NCBI GenBank assembly: GCA_049324575.1 | Contig: JBMONI010000032.1 | Location: forward strand, 1-37,331 | Source of the DNA: JBMONI01 sp049324575 | GTDB taxonomy: Bacteria > Omnitrophota > Omnitrophia > Omnitrophales > Aquincolibacteriaceae | Reading direction: 5' to 3' | DNA: 37,331 nt | In this document: positions 23,666 through 31,666 of the stretch, piece by piece | Layout of the letters: every line of letters starts with the position of its first letter | How positions within the stretch are numbered: the stretch's first letter is position 1 | The notes under the pieces: generated by a model | What the model was told of the DNA's origin: nothing | Seen by the model: only the letters and a program-made list of their open reading frames with translations | The model's database searches: none | Program-made: the position numbers and the translations under genes

Positions 23666-24721
23666 TCAGCGGATCATTTTGAAATTGAGGGGAGTGCCGG
23701 CCCGGATATGGCATCGGGCTTTACGCCCTAGGATGTTTTTATAATACTTGGGCGGAAGGCCGGCGGCGGGACGGATCGATCGAACATGGGCTGGGGTCAA
23801 TTTTTCACCCTCGACGATATCCCGGACCGCAAACAAGGAACGGCGATACCGGATCGTCTTGCGCTCACTGGCCGTAGGGCCATAGTGGATCGTTCCCATC
23901 GCCATTTGCGTATGCCACACGGCTTGTACCATTTTTTTGAACTCCTCCGGTTCCATCGAAAAAGCGCTGTCAGGGCCTTTCATCGTTCGCGACAAGGTCA
24001 GATGTTTTTCTACGATACATGCCCCGAGGGCCACCGCAGCGACCGGCACGGTCCAGCCCATCGTGTGGTCCGACAATCCTATCGGGACCGAAAAACGGCG
24101 ATAAAGGTCCGGGATCGTGCGGAGATGGGATTCCGAGGGATGGGCTGGATAAGCGCTTGTGCATTTGAGCAATGCGATCTGACGATTACCGCATCGGTGG
24201 ATCGCGGCAACCGCTTCCTGAATCTCCTGAAAGGTCGCCATCCCCGTCGAGAGGATCATCGGTTTTCCCAAGCGGGCGATCTTTTCGATCAGCGGAACAT
24301 CGACCAATTCAAAGGAGGCGATTTTATAAGCCGGCACCTGCATCTTTTCGAGAAAATCCACCGCCGAAGCGTCAAAAGGCGAAGAGAAAAGATCGATCTT
24401 CAGCCGGTCGGCGATCTTTTTCAATTTCGGCTGCCAGCTCCAAGGCGTGGAAGCTTCGCGATAAAGGTCGTAGAGGTTCTTCCCGGACCAAAGCAATCCT
24501 TGTTTGACCCGGAAGCATTTCGCATGCGAATTGAGCGTGATGGTATCGGCCGTATAGGTCTGCAATTTGACGGCGTCAGCCCCGGCGGCTTTGGCAGCCT
24601 CGATCAGTTTGACCGCCCGGTCAAAACGCTGTCCATGATTGGCGGAAAGCTCCGCAATGATATAGGCTGGTTTCCCTGGCGAAATGGTCCGTCGGCGGAT
24701 CCGCATCATGGGCTGGTTCAT
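23666..24721 (-). CDS. pseI: Pseudaminic acid synthase-type nonulosonate synthase (NeuB family)
   Basis: A 351-residue NeuB-family enzyme that condenses phosphoenolpyruvate with a deoxyaminohexose to form a nonulosonic acid. AELSANHG (23-30), VKLQTYTADT (51-60) and IGLSDHTMGW are core TIM-barrel motifs. The C-terminal antifreeze-like SAF domain runs from about 287 (SLFAVRDIVEGEKL to the end). Given pseB, pseC and pseG in the same operon the substrate is probably the 2,4-diamino-altropyranose of the pseudaminic route, but NeuB, LegI, SpsE and PseI are hard to tell apart by eye. The ATG overlaps the ATP-grasp stop by 4 bp. Confidence 0.85.
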   Translation of the reverse strand: MNQPMMRIRRRTISPGKPAYIIAELSANHGQRFDRAVKLIEAAKAAGADAVKLQTYTADTITLNSHAKCFRVKQGLLWSGKNLYDLYREASTPWSWQPKLKKIADRLKIDLFSSPFDASAVDFLEKMQVPAYKIASFELVDVPLIEKIARLGKPMILSTGMATFQEIQEAVAAIHRCGNRQIALLKCTSAYPAHPSESHLRTIPDLYRRFSVPIGLSDHTMGWTVPVAAVALGACIVEKHLTLSRTMKGPDSAFSMEPEEFKKMVQAVWHTQMAMGTIHYGPTASERKTIRYRRSLFAVRDIVEGEKLTPAHVRSIRPAAGLPPKYYKNILGRKARCHIRAGTPLNFKMIR

Positions 24722-25734
24722 AAAAGTCTCAATGCTCCTCTTTTAGAAAAACCGAATGGAGAACGATACCCTTGGCCGTCATCGACCATTTCGTGGAAAA
24801 ATCGCTGAAATCGGAGTTTTTTGTAGGGCGCGCGTGGCAGGCGAACGGCTTTCCCGAAAGCTTCCGCAAGCGCCCATTCGAGATCTTTGAAACCACACAA
24901 GGCACGCGCCATCACCAGACTCGAAAATCGCGGATTGATCTCCAGGAGGCGCGCTCCTTTTGACGTTTTCCGGATCTGAAAGTTCGCCGCTCCTTTCAAG
25001 CCGGTCGCAGACACCAATTTCTCGGAATAATCGAGGACCTCCGGATCCGGATCCGTTTCAGCGAACCAAGAACACCCGACCGGCCCCAGATCCCTCCGGA
25101 ATGCGATCAAAGTTGTAAAGGTGCAGGCCCGATAAACACCGACTGAAAATTCCCCATCAACACCCTCCAAGTATTCCTGGACCAAAGGACGATCGGTCTT
25201 GGCCAGATACAGTTCTAACTCCGCGGGAGTTCTTGCGATCTGTACGGAGCGGGACCCGCTCAGAAGCCGGGGTTTCACAACGAGCGGGAATCCGACATGC
25301 TCCGCAAGGTGCTTAACGGCTTTGAGATCGCCCCCATCCGCATAAGCAGCCAGAGCCACCTTTCCTAACAAGGATTGCATACAACGTAACTTATCTCCAT
25401 AAACCGAGAGCCAGACGAAAGGCTGCACGATCACCTTGGCGCCTCCCGGCAAGATGCGGTCTTCAAAACTTTCCGCTAAAGTCCGGATCTCTATTTCACT
25501 GGCGGGAATCACAGCCGCGATCTTTTCTTTTTGACATAATCGGACCAAGGCTTTCTCGTAAGCCTTCCTGTCAGACGCGGGGGGCAAACAAAAAAACGCA
25601 TCAACAAAACAGCGGCCGATGCCGGACCGGCGGCAATCGGAACCGAAGACCTTCCAAGAAGTCCGTGACAAACGCGCTGTCTTGGCCAAAGATTGCCCAA
25701 GGTCTCCCCCGAGAGCAGTGATCAAGATCCTCAT
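24718..25734 (-). CDS. ATP-grasp carboxylate-amine ligase-like protein
   Basis: A 338-residue ATP-grasp protein with a Rossmann-like first domain (MRILITALGGDLGQSL), the ATP-binding lysine in FPLVVKPRLLSGSRSV, a second acidic segment PLVQEYLEGVDGEFSVGV, and LLEINPRFSS, where the Glu and Asn bind magnesium. This is the carbamoyl-phosphate-synthase-like branch often seen in glycan and natural-product loci. It would form an amide or similar bond by way of an acyl phosphate. Placed between pseG and pseI with a phosphoesterase, it may modify the amino sugar; the substrate is unknown. It overlaps both neighbours by 4 bp. Confidence 0.82.
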   Translation of the reverse strand: MRILITALGGDLGQSLAKTARLSRTSWKVFGSDCRRSGIGRCFVDAFFCLPPASDRKAYEKALVRLCQKEKIAAVIPASEIEIRTLAESFEDRILPGGAKVIVQPFVWLSVYGDKLRCMQSLLGKVALAAYADGGDLKAVKHLAEHVGFPLVVKPRLLSGSRSVQIARTPAELELYLAKTDRPLVQEYLEGVDGEFSVGVYRACTFTTLIAFRRDLGPVGCSWFAETDPDPEVLDYSEKLVSATGLKGAANFQIRKTSKGARLLEINPRFSSLVMARALCGFKDLEWALAEAFGKAVRLPRAPYKKLRFQRFFHEMVDDGQGYRSPFGFSKRGALRLL

Positions 25735-26435
25735 TGGCGAACCCTTTCCTGGAAATATTTTGAAAGATCCGTGCCGGAATCATGATGGTTTCTAGCATCC
25801 ACAATAATCTCTGACGGGTCATAAGCGATGCGGTGCTGGGTGACCTGCCTTCGCTTCAGGTCCAGCTCGGCACAAAAAGCCCAGGGACCGGGTTCATTCC
25901 TTGGCTGCCCTACCGACCCCGGGTTAAGGATCATCTTCCCCCCATGCTGGATCGATAAGGGATAGTGCGTATGCCCCATCACGATAATGTCTTCCGAAAC
26001 CGTTTCGAAACGATCCCAATCCGAAAAATCCGGATAGACACGTCCTTCGAAAAGATCCCACGGAGCGCCGTGCACCATCAGGATCGACACGCCCTCAAGG
26101 CAAAGATGGGCCGTCGGATCCCACGAGGCCAGGAGATCCAATTGCGCTGAAGACAGAGTCGAAAAGCTTCGCCGAAGGCCGCTGCCGTAACGTTTTTCAT
26201 AACTGCCCGCGATGGCATCTCCGGAACGTGCCTGGAGCAACGCATGATCATGGTTCCCTTGAACGCTGATCATCTTGGCAGGATCCCACAACGCCAAGCA
26301 TTCCCGGGCAAAAGGATAATATCCGACCCAATCTCCGGCGCACAAGATCTTTTCAACCCGGCAGTTCAAAAAATCCAGAACCGCACGAAGCGCACAATGA
26401 TTCCCATGGATATCCGCAAGAAGCCCCAGGTTCAT
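25731..26435 (-). CDS. Calcineurin-like metallophosphoesterase (MJ0936/YfcE-like)
   Basis: A 234-residue metallophosphoesterase with all metal-binding blocks: D8-x-H10 (LADIHGN), G34-D35 (CAGDWVGY), G60-N61-H62-D63, MVHGAP, GHTH and NPGSVG. The size and order match small bacterial phosphodiesterases/phosphatases of the YfcE/MJ0936 group. The last about 25 residues are a polar extension. Its place in the nonulosonate operon suggests removal of a phosphate from a sugar or lipid intermediate; known PseI/PseG steps do not need one, so its role here is open. 4-bp overlaps with both neighbours indicate tight co-expression. Confidence 0.85.
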   Translation of the reverse strand: MNLGLLADIHGNHCALRAVLDFLNCRVEKILCAGDWVGYYPFARECLALWDPAKMISVQGNHDHALLQARSGDAIAGSYEKRYGSGLRRSFSTLSSAQLDLLASWDPTAHLCLEGVSILMVHGAPWDLFEGRVYPDFSDWDRFETVSEDIIVMGHTHYPLSIQHGGKMILNPGSVGQPRNEPGPWAFCAELDLKRRQVTQHRIAYDPSEIIVDARNHHDSGTDLSKYFQERVRQ

Positions 26436-27316
26436 GCCTTTCCTTTCCGCGCAAAGAAGAGAAGGTTCCTCCCAACCTGAACTTTGGAGAGAGATTGATA
26501 GATCGAACGCCGCATGGACGCAGGAAGCCCCGTATCAAATCGCACCCTTTTTTGATGGCAGCGGGCGCCTGTCTGAGGATCCTCGATATAGTTATCTCCA
26601 AAAAGCAAGAAAAGCTCCATGGGAAAATCACTCAGGCAATCCAATTCTTTGAAATGAAGATGCCGGAAGATCTTTCTCATGGAGGCGGCATTGAAATAAT
26701 TGCAGTGGTCTGGGATGAAGATCCACCACGGTTTCTTCCTGAGTTTTTTTTGGGCTAGCAACTGCAAGGGGGAAAAATCGTTGGGTACTTGGGCCACTAA
26801 GACCCCCCCCTTTTTCAAGCGCGAGGCATAGTGCTTCAGCACGGCCACGGGATGCGGCACATGTTCGAGAACGTTGAGAAAAGTGATCACATCAAAGCGG
26901 CCCGTCCCCGCCTCCTCCTCATAGGCTTCGATCGAAGGGAACATCGAAACCCCTGAGCGAAGGGCTTTTTGGGTAGCCGCCAACGACGGTTCGATCGCTG
27001 TCACTTTCCAACCGTTTTGAGCCATAAACCGCGCAAAATCCCCCGTCCCGGCCCCAATATCCAACAAACGGCCCTGCCCCTTCGGTTTCCAGCGCCTTAA
27101 ACTATCCCGGACATCCGTCCATAAGGTTTTCGCATACCAGGCTTTCTCCTTGCGCGCGACCGCCCCCCCTTTCATGAAACGCTTGATCTGCGGAGCCACG
27201 GAAAGTCGGTAGTATTTCCTTCTGTAAAATTCATCCAGTTGTTTTTGGGATGGGATCGGCTTTAAATATTTGAAACCAAATTGGGGATCCGTTCCGATCC
27301 GGAATTTATTTTTCAT
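26432..27316 (-). CDS. Class I SAM-dependent methyltransferase
   Basis: A 294-residue methyltransferase. The N-terminal part (FGFKYLKPIPSQKQLDEFY, a lineup typical of Methyltransf_23 proteins with a lost zinc ribbon) precedes LLDIGAGTGDFARFM (motif I), TAIEPS, ITFLNVLEHVPHP and LKKGGVLVAQVPNDF. VPNDFSPLQL is a frequent sequence in methyltransferases of nonulosonate and capsule loci. It overlaps pseG by 11 bp and the phosphoesterase by 4 bp. O- or N-methylation of the nonulosonate or a precursor is likely by position only. Confidence 0.82.
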   Translation of the reverse strand: MKNKFRIGTDPQFGFKYLKPIPSQKQLDEFYRRKYYRLSVAPQIKRFMKGGAVARKEKAWYAKTLWTDVRDSLRRWKPKGQGRLLDIGAGTGDFARFMAQNGWKVTAIEPSLAATQKALRSGVSMFPSIEAYEEEAGTGRFDVITFLNVLEHVPHPVAVLKHYASRLKKGGVLVAQVPNDFSPLQLLAQKKLRKKPWWIFIPDHCNYFNAASMRKIFRHLHFKELDCLSDFPMELFLLFGDNYIEDPQTGARCHQKRVRFDTGLPASMRRSIYQSLSKVQVGRNLLFFARKGKA

Positions 27317-28316
27317 AAGCAGACTCCTCTATTGCTTTTTGGATCGCTCTCGCGATCCGATGAGGCCCTTGTCCATCGACCCAACCTGCCATTGCGCGCC
27401 GCATCCGGACACGTTGGGCATAGGTCAGAGAACGCAACTGCCCTGCAATACGCTCCGCGATCCTCGGGAACCCCAGATCGCCTGCATTCAGAACGGCGTG
27501 GCGTTTCGCCCAAGCTTGCAAATGCAGACGTTGATTCTCCGCCATGCAAATGCCGAGGGTCGGGATCCCGCAACGGGACAATTCATTCAAGGTCTGTCCT
27601 CCTCCCGAGATCGCCGCGTCACACCGAAGCATCAGATCTCGCATGGCCAAGGCGGTAAGCCCGGCATGAAATCGAATACGGTGATGGTCCTTTCGGTAAA
27701 TCCTCTGTCCTTCCTTTTTGCCCGCGGCCGAGGTCACGACATGAAAGCGGACGGAAGAGAAGGATTTCAACAATCGGTCCAAGATCCGAGCGACCCTCTC
27801 GATCTGTCCGGTCCCTCCCAAGGTCACCATCACATTCCGAAGATTTTTACGGATCCGCTGCTTCGGGACTTTCCAGAAAGCTTTCCGAAGCAAAGCGTAT
27901 TTCGTCCCTAACAGATAACGGATGCCGGTCTCGACCGGATAACCGAATGTTTTCGCATGGAGTCCTCCATTGACCACGATCCCCTCGGGATACTTTATTC
28001 TCGCATTGTCATCGAGATAAACGGCCACCGGGAGGAGAGAGGCCGCTTTTTCGTAAAACCGTCGCGGCGCAAGGTATGAATCAATGATCACGGCTTCTGC
28101 TTTTCGGAACCATCGGGTGACCTTAGTCCCAAGCCGCCGCCAATCGTAAAGATGATCGATCGAACCTCGGAACTGACGGGCCACCGAATCGTTTCCCCCG
28201 ACCACAAGGTTGACGAGGATCCCTCGCTCCTGGAGTGCAGTGCGAAGCGCGTCACAACGTGTGAGGTGCCCAAATCCGATCTTCGATCCCGCTTCTGTTA
28301 AGATCACGGCTTTCAT
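27306..28316 (-). CDS. pseG: UDP-2,4-diacetamido-2,4,6-trideoxy-beta-L-altropyranose hydrolase-like
   Basis: A 336-residue GT-B-fold hydrolase of the PseG/SpsG group, which removes UDP from the diamino-sugar. MKAVILTEAGSKIGFGHLTRC carries the G-F-G-H-x2-R motif with H17 at the position of the catalytic His of Campylobacter PseG. CDAAISGGGQTLNELSRCGIP is the nucleotide-binding motif. The ATG at 28316 comes one base after the upstream stop with AAGGCGG before it; the longer frame to 28385 is rejected. It overlaps the methyltransferase gene by 11 bp. A CMP-sugar-hydrolase-like role in another nonulosonate route is the main alternative. Confidence 0.83.
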   Translation of the reverse strand: MKAVILTEAGSKIGFGHLTRCDALRTALQERGILVNLVVGGNDSVARQFRGSIDHLYDWRRLGTKVTRWFRKAEAVIIDSYLAPRRFYEKAASLLPVAVYLDDNARIKYPEGIVVNGGLHAKTFGYPVETGIRYLLGTKYALLRKAFWKVPKQRIRKNLRNVMVTLGGTGQIERVARILDRLLKSFSSVRFHVVTSAAGKKEGQRIYRKDHHRIRFHAGLTALAMRDLMLRCDAAISGGGQTLNELSRCGIPTLGICMAENQRLHLQAWAKRHAVLNAGDLGFPRIAERIAGQLRSLTYAQRVRMRRAMAGWVDGQGPHRIARAIQKAIEESAYEK

Positions 28317-28317
28317 C

Positions 28318-29043
28318 CTAGACCGCCTTTTGCTCGATCCCTTTATTGATCTTGAGCAAGTCAGGTTTTTTATTACAGAGATCAACGATATCTTTTAGAA
28401 GTTTAGGGCCGCTCTTTAATTCGCGATAAATCCGGCGTACCAACTCGAGGTCCTCGGAAGCATCGACACAGATCCGGATATCCGGACGTTTCCATGCAGG
28501 CTCCGCGACTACCGAGATCAACTTGAACCATTCCGGATGACGGTAGAAGTACGGGGTCACATGCTCCCTTTCAGCAGGGTGCGATGCCTCGGCATGTGCT
28601 CTTTGCAAAGCTTGATAAGTAAAGACCTCGGTATCCAGCCCGCGGGGAAAACTTCGCACGAGCGTATTGCTCGCATAATCCCCCTGGCCGATCTGATGTT
28701 GTTCGATGACATGGTCCACGATCTCGGGGTCGATCAGAGGACAATCCGACGTAATGCGCACGATAGGATCGATCTGAAATGCGCCGGCCGCCCGGTAATA
28801 ACGATCCAGAACATCCTCCTCGCTCCCTCGGAAGCAGGCCAGGTTTTCACGACGGCAAAACCGCTCGATCGCATCGTCCGGAAGACGATCGGTCGTTACA
28901 ATGATGATCTGATCGAGCTTTTTCGCCCGGCGTAGCCGATCCACCACATGCCAAAGCACGGTATTCCCTTCGATGTCCATCAGGACTTTCCCAGGGAGGC
29001 GGGTCGATCCCATTCTCGCTTGTACGAGCGCGGCGGTCTTCAC
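28318..29043 (-). CDS. SpsF-type nucleotidyltransferase, likely CMP-nonulosonate synthase
   Basis: A 241-residue protein beginning, from a GTG at 29043, with MKTAALVQARMGSTRLPGKVL, the signature of SpsF/COG1861 proteins, which are related to CMP-KDO and CMP-sialate synthases. FRGSEEDVLDRYYRAA and ITSDCPLIDPEIVD follow; the Asp residues would hold magnesium. It stands where PseF usually does, so it most likely activates the nonulosonate with CTP. The GTG overlaps the pseB stop in a GTGA junction. The longer frame to 29082 lies within pseB and is not needed. Confident on family, moderate on substrate. Confidence 0.8.
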   Translation of the reverse strand: MKTAALVQARMGSTRLPGKVLMDIEGNTVLWHVVDRLRRAKKLDQIIIVTTDRLPDDAIERFCRRENLACFRGSEEDVLDRYYRAAGAFQIDPIVRITSDCPLIDPEIVDHVIEQHQIGQGDYASNTLVRSFPRGLDTEVFTYQALQRAHAEASHPAEREHVTPYFYRHPEWFKLISVVAEPAWKRPDIRICVDASEDLELVRRIYRELKSGPKLLKDIVDLCNKKPDLLKINKGIEQKAV

Positions 29044-30023
29044 GAAGTGATCATTTCCCTCAGCTGAGCAACGGTAAGCCACTTTTTGTTCGTATTGCTG
29101 GCGTATTCGAAATCCGAGCTGATCCGCCGGCCGCCTCGATGCCGCATCGCCTCGAAGGACTGGCTATCGGGCTCCACGATATATTTGTCACTGAACTCAA
29201 GCGCCCGCAAGGATTCGCCTTTGGGGAGCAGTACTTCGTGCAATTTTTCCCCGGGACGGATCCCCGTCACTTTGCATTTGCATTGGGGATCAACGGCTTT
29301 GGCCAGATCCATGATATTCATGCTCGGGATCTTCGGAATGAACAGTTCGCCCCCCTGCATGATCTCCAAGCATTCGAGGACGAATTTCACGCCCTGTTCC
29401 AACGTGATCCAAAAACGGGTCATGCGTTTGTCCGTGACGGTAAACGTGCCGGTCTTGGCCTGCGCTTTAAAAAGCGGGATCACGCTCCCCCGAGAACCGA
29501 TCACATTGCCATAGCGGACTACGCTGAAACGCGTGTGGGCGCGGCCGGAATACGCATTACCCGCGATGAACAGTTTATCGGAACAAAGTTTGGTCGCCCC
29601 GTAAAGGTTGATCGGGTTGGCGGCTTTATCCGTACTGAGCGCGATCACCTTGGGCACGTCGTTATCGATGGCCGCGTTGATGATATTCTGGGCCCCTCCG
29701 ATATTCGTTTTCACGGCCTCGATCGGGTTATATTCACAGGAGGGAACCTGCTTCAACGCCGCGGCATGCACCACCACTTGGACGTCATGAAAGGCCCGAT
29801 GAAGACGCTCGGGGTCCCGCACATCCCCGATGAAAAAACGGAGGCGGGGATCACGGATCCGCTGCTGCATTTCGAATTGTTTCAGCTCGTCGCGGCTGAA
29901 AATGATCAGTTTTTTGACGCGGAAGTTCGCAAGAACCGTCTCCACGAATTTTGTGCCGAAGGACCCTGTTCCTCCGGTGACAAGCACATTGGCGCCATCA
30001 AGACAATTGGATTTTTTCTTCAT
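29040..30023 (-). CDS. pseB: UDP-N-acetylglucosamine 4,6-dehydratase (inverting)
   Basis: A 327-residue extended SDR of the FlaA1/PseB type, the first step of the pseudaminic acid route. TGGTGSFG (16-23) binds NADP, FSRDELKQ (42-49) is a typical PseB/FlaA1 segment, and LSTDKAANPINLYGATK holds the catalytic Asp/Lys and the Tyr-x3-Lys. The length is right for the soluble enzyme without membrane segments. AGGAGC precedes the ATG. It follows pseC with a 24-bp gap, the largest in this operon. Confidence 0.9.
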   Translation of the reverse strand: MKKKSNCLDGANVLVTGGTGSFGTKFVETVLANFRVKKLIIFSRDELKQFEMQQRIRDPRLRFFIGDVRDPERLHRAFHDVQVVVHAAALKQVPSCEYNPIEAVKTNIGGAQNIINAAIDNDVPKVIALSTDKAANPINLYGATKLCSDKLFIAGNAYSGRAHTRFSVVRYGNVIGSRGSVIPLFKAQAKTGTFTVTDKRMTRFWITLEQGVKFVLECLEIMQGGELFIPKIPSMNIMDLAKAVDPQCKCKVTGIRPGEKLHEVLLPKGESLRALEFSDKYIVEPDSQSFEAMRHRGGRRISSDFEYASNTNKKWLTVAQLREMITS

Positions 30024-30047
30024 CGCTATGCTCCTGCTCTATTCGGT

Positions 30048-31205
30048 TTAAAAGAGACGGCATACGGCTTGGACCGTTCGGATCACTCGCCGCACTTGCG
30101 CATCGGTCATTTTAGGATAGATCGGCAATGAAATGGCCGACCGGTAAAAAGCCTGGGCTGCGGGACAATCGCCGGGCGCATAACCCAATCGCCGGTAATA
30201 AGGCTGTGCCGGAATAGGAATATAATGGACCTGAACACCGATCCCCCGCTCCTGAAGCGCCTGAAAGATCTCCTTGCGTTGGGCAGCATAGGCTCCGCGG
30301 AGGCGGATCACGAACAAATGATAGGCATGAAGGCATTTCGGTTTTTCCACGGGGATCTCGAACGCCTGGAGCCCCTGAAAAGCCCGGCGATACATTCCGG
30401 CGATCTCGCGGCGTCGCCTGACAAAATCCGGCAGCCGTTTCAACTGTTCGAGGCCCAAAGCGGCCTGGATATCGGTGAGACGATAATTGAATCCGAGATC
30501 CTGCATCTCGTAATACCATCTTCCCTGATGCCGGTCCAGGAGCTTTTGAGGATGGCGCGTCACGCCATGGCTTCGAAGCATGCAAAGCCGTTCGTAGTGA
30601 ACCCGGCTCTGGGTCGTGATCGCTCCTCCTTCGCCGGTCGTAATATGTTTGACCGGGTGGAAACTGAAGATGGACATATCGGCGTATCGGCAGGACCCTA
30701 CCCGGCTCCCCTGGAAAAGCGACCCCAACGCATGGGCGGAATCTTCGACGACCGCCAAACCGTGGCGGTCGGCGATCGCGCGGATCTTTTTTAATTCGGC
30801 GGGATGCCCTGCAAAATCGGTAAAAAAGATCGCTTGGGTCCGGCGCGTGATCTTTGCTTCGATCTTGGCGGGATCGATGCACTGCGTCTCCGGATCAATA
30901 TCGACAAAAACGGGTTTCGCCCCGACATAGAGGGCGGCGTTCGCAGTGGCCAAAAAACTGATCGGGGTCGTGATCACTTCGTCCCCCTTTTTCAGGCCAA
31001 GGACGATCGCGGCAAGATGCAACGCGGCCGTCCCATTCGCCACGGCCACCGTATAGCGGGCGCCTACTTTTTTTGCCAAAGCTTTTTCGAATTCTCCCAC
31101 CACCGGGCCTTGTGTCAAAAAATCGGAGCGAAGGACCCGCTGGACCGCGCGGGTATCAGCCGCATTGAGCCACTGGCGACCATAGGGAATGAGAGAGGGA
31201 GTCAT
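30048..31205 (-). CDS. pseC: UDP-4-amino-4,6-dideoxy-L-AltNAc transaminase (DegT/DnrJ/EryC1 family)
   Basis: A 385-residue PLP aminotransferase. GTAALHLA (58-65) binds the cofactor phosphate, D155 in VVEDSAHALGS pairs with the pyridine nitrogen, and K186 in FSFHPVKHITTGEGG is the Schiff-base lysine. It is the second step of the pseudaminic route, aminating C4 of the PseB product. The start overlaps the stop of the small HTH gene by 4 bp (ATGA), so both are made from one message. Assignment to PseC rather than another sugar aminotransferase rests on pseB, pseG and pseI alongside. Confidence 0.9.
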   Translation of the reverse strand: MTPSLIPYGRQWLNAADTRAVQRVLRSDFLTQGPVVGEFEKALAKKVGARYTVAVANGTAALHLAAIVLGLKKGDEVITTPISFLATANAALYVGAKPVFVDIDPETQCIDPAKIEAKITRRTQAIFFTDFAGHPAELKKIRAIADRHGLAVVEDSAHALGSLFQGSRVGSCRYADMSIFSFHPVKHITTGEGGAITTQSRVHYERLCMLRSHGVTRHPQKLLDRHQGRWYYEMQDLGFNYRLTDIQAALGLEQLKRLPDFVRRRREIAGMYRRAFQGLQAFEIPVEKPKCLHAYHLFVIRLRGAYAAQRKEIFQALQERGIGVQVHYIPIPAQPYYRRLGYAPGDCPAAQAFYRSAISLPIYPKMTDAQVRRVIRTVQAVCRLF

Positions 31206-31480
31206 TTCTTGACCGCTCCTTTAGGAGCGCCCCGACGCGCAGGCTCATCGATCCCCTCGTGGACCCAATGGCGGGCTTTGTTGTAGGCTTTCCCGACCCT
31301 ATCTTCGAGTTTCGGCGAGATCACCCGCAGGATCTCCTTGCCAAGGATCCGGTATTGCTTGCCCACTTTCGCGGCACGGATAAGCCCGCTTTTGATCATA
31401 CGGGTCATCGTACTGGAGCTTACCTTAAGCAAGGCTTGGGTTTCTTTAGGGGTATAGACCTCATGTTCATGGATTTCCAT
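31202..31480 (-). CDS. Excisionase-type helix-turn-helix DNA-binding protein, operon leader gene
   Basis: A 92-residue protein. Residues about 9-52 (YTPKETQALLKVSSSTMTRM, IKSGLIRAAKVG, then KQYRILGKEIL) form the winged HTH of the HTH_17/MerR-excisionase type. The C-terminal 40 residues are basic and would not fold as a known effector domain. GAGGAG lies eight bases before the ATG. Directly upstream stand four 10-bp tandem repeats and a promoter, and directly downstream, with a 4-bp overlap, is pseC. It is therefore a likely local regulator of the nonulosonate operon, acting on its own promoter; no integrase is near, so a phage-excision role is unlikely. Confidence 0.8.
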   Translation of the reverse strand: MEIHEHEVYTPKETQALLKVSSSTMTRMIKSGLIRAAKVGKQYRILGKEILRVISPKLEDRVGKAYNKARHWVHEGIDEPARRGAPKGAVKK

Positions 31481-31504
31481 ACAGACATCTCCTCGACGAC
31501 AGGC

Positions 31505-31532
31505 ATATTATCATATATTCAATAATAGTCAA
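31505..31532 (-). promoter_or_regulatory. Promoter of the nonulosonate operon
   Basis: Minus-strand TTGACT (31532-31527, five of six) with a 16-bp spacer and TAATAT (31510-31505, four of six). The start near 31498 gives a leader of about 18 nt with GAGGAG. The -35 box lies inside the last two tandem repeats, so a protein bound to them would touch RNA polymerase. Confidence 0.55.
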
Positions 31533-31560
31533 CAATAGTCTTTAATAGTCAATAATAGTC
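31521..31560. repeat. Four 10-bp tandem repeats (consensus GACTATTRTT on minus strand)
   Basis: On the plus strand the four units are AATAATAGTC, AACAATAGTC, TTTAATAGTC and AATAATAGTC; AATAGTC is invariant. The 10-bp spacing is about one helical turn, so a bound protein would line up on one face. They lie 41-80 bp upstream of the HTH gene and cover the -35 region. This is an iteron-like operator array and the natural target of the HTH protein. Confidence 0.7.
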
Positions 31561-31666
31561 TTCGCCTTGGACTGGAGAAGCGATAAAGCGATAAAGGAGC
31601 TCTACACCTACGCTCCATAAGCCCATCGACAGCCCTCTGGGGAAACCGACCTGAACAGGAACAGAA
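31561..31666. other. Intergenic region between radical SAM gene and tandem repeats
   Basis: 106 bp with no gene. It has an 8-bp direct repeat (AAGCGATA twice, 31579-31594) and a weak 5-bp-stem hairpin GGAGC/GCTCC (31596-31616) followed on the minus strand by TTTAT, a poor terminator candidate for the radical SAM gene. Confidence 0.4.

Noticed and set aside
23786..24808. Open frame of 340 codons on the plus strand opposite pseI
   Set aside because: It is antisense to a gene with clear NeuB motifs, its translation is rich in Arg/His/Phe with no domain, and GC-rich genes often give such shadow frames.
29139..30131. 330-codon plus-strand frame opposite pseB
   Set aside because: Antisense to a gene with TGGTGSFG and the catalytic Tyr/Lys; the translation has no recognisable domain.
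31202..31480. Excisionase of a prophage or integrative element
   Set aside because: The HTH type is shared with excisionases, but no integrase, attachment site or phage gene is nearby and it is coupled to pseC.
31521..31560. Tandem repeats as a CRISPR array
   Set aside because: Units are only 10 bp with no spacers, and no cas genes are present; the array fits an operator better.
31596..31616. Intrinsic terminator after the 528-residue radical SAM gene
   Set aside because: The stem is only 5 bp with an 11-nt loop and a three-T tail, too weak to call.
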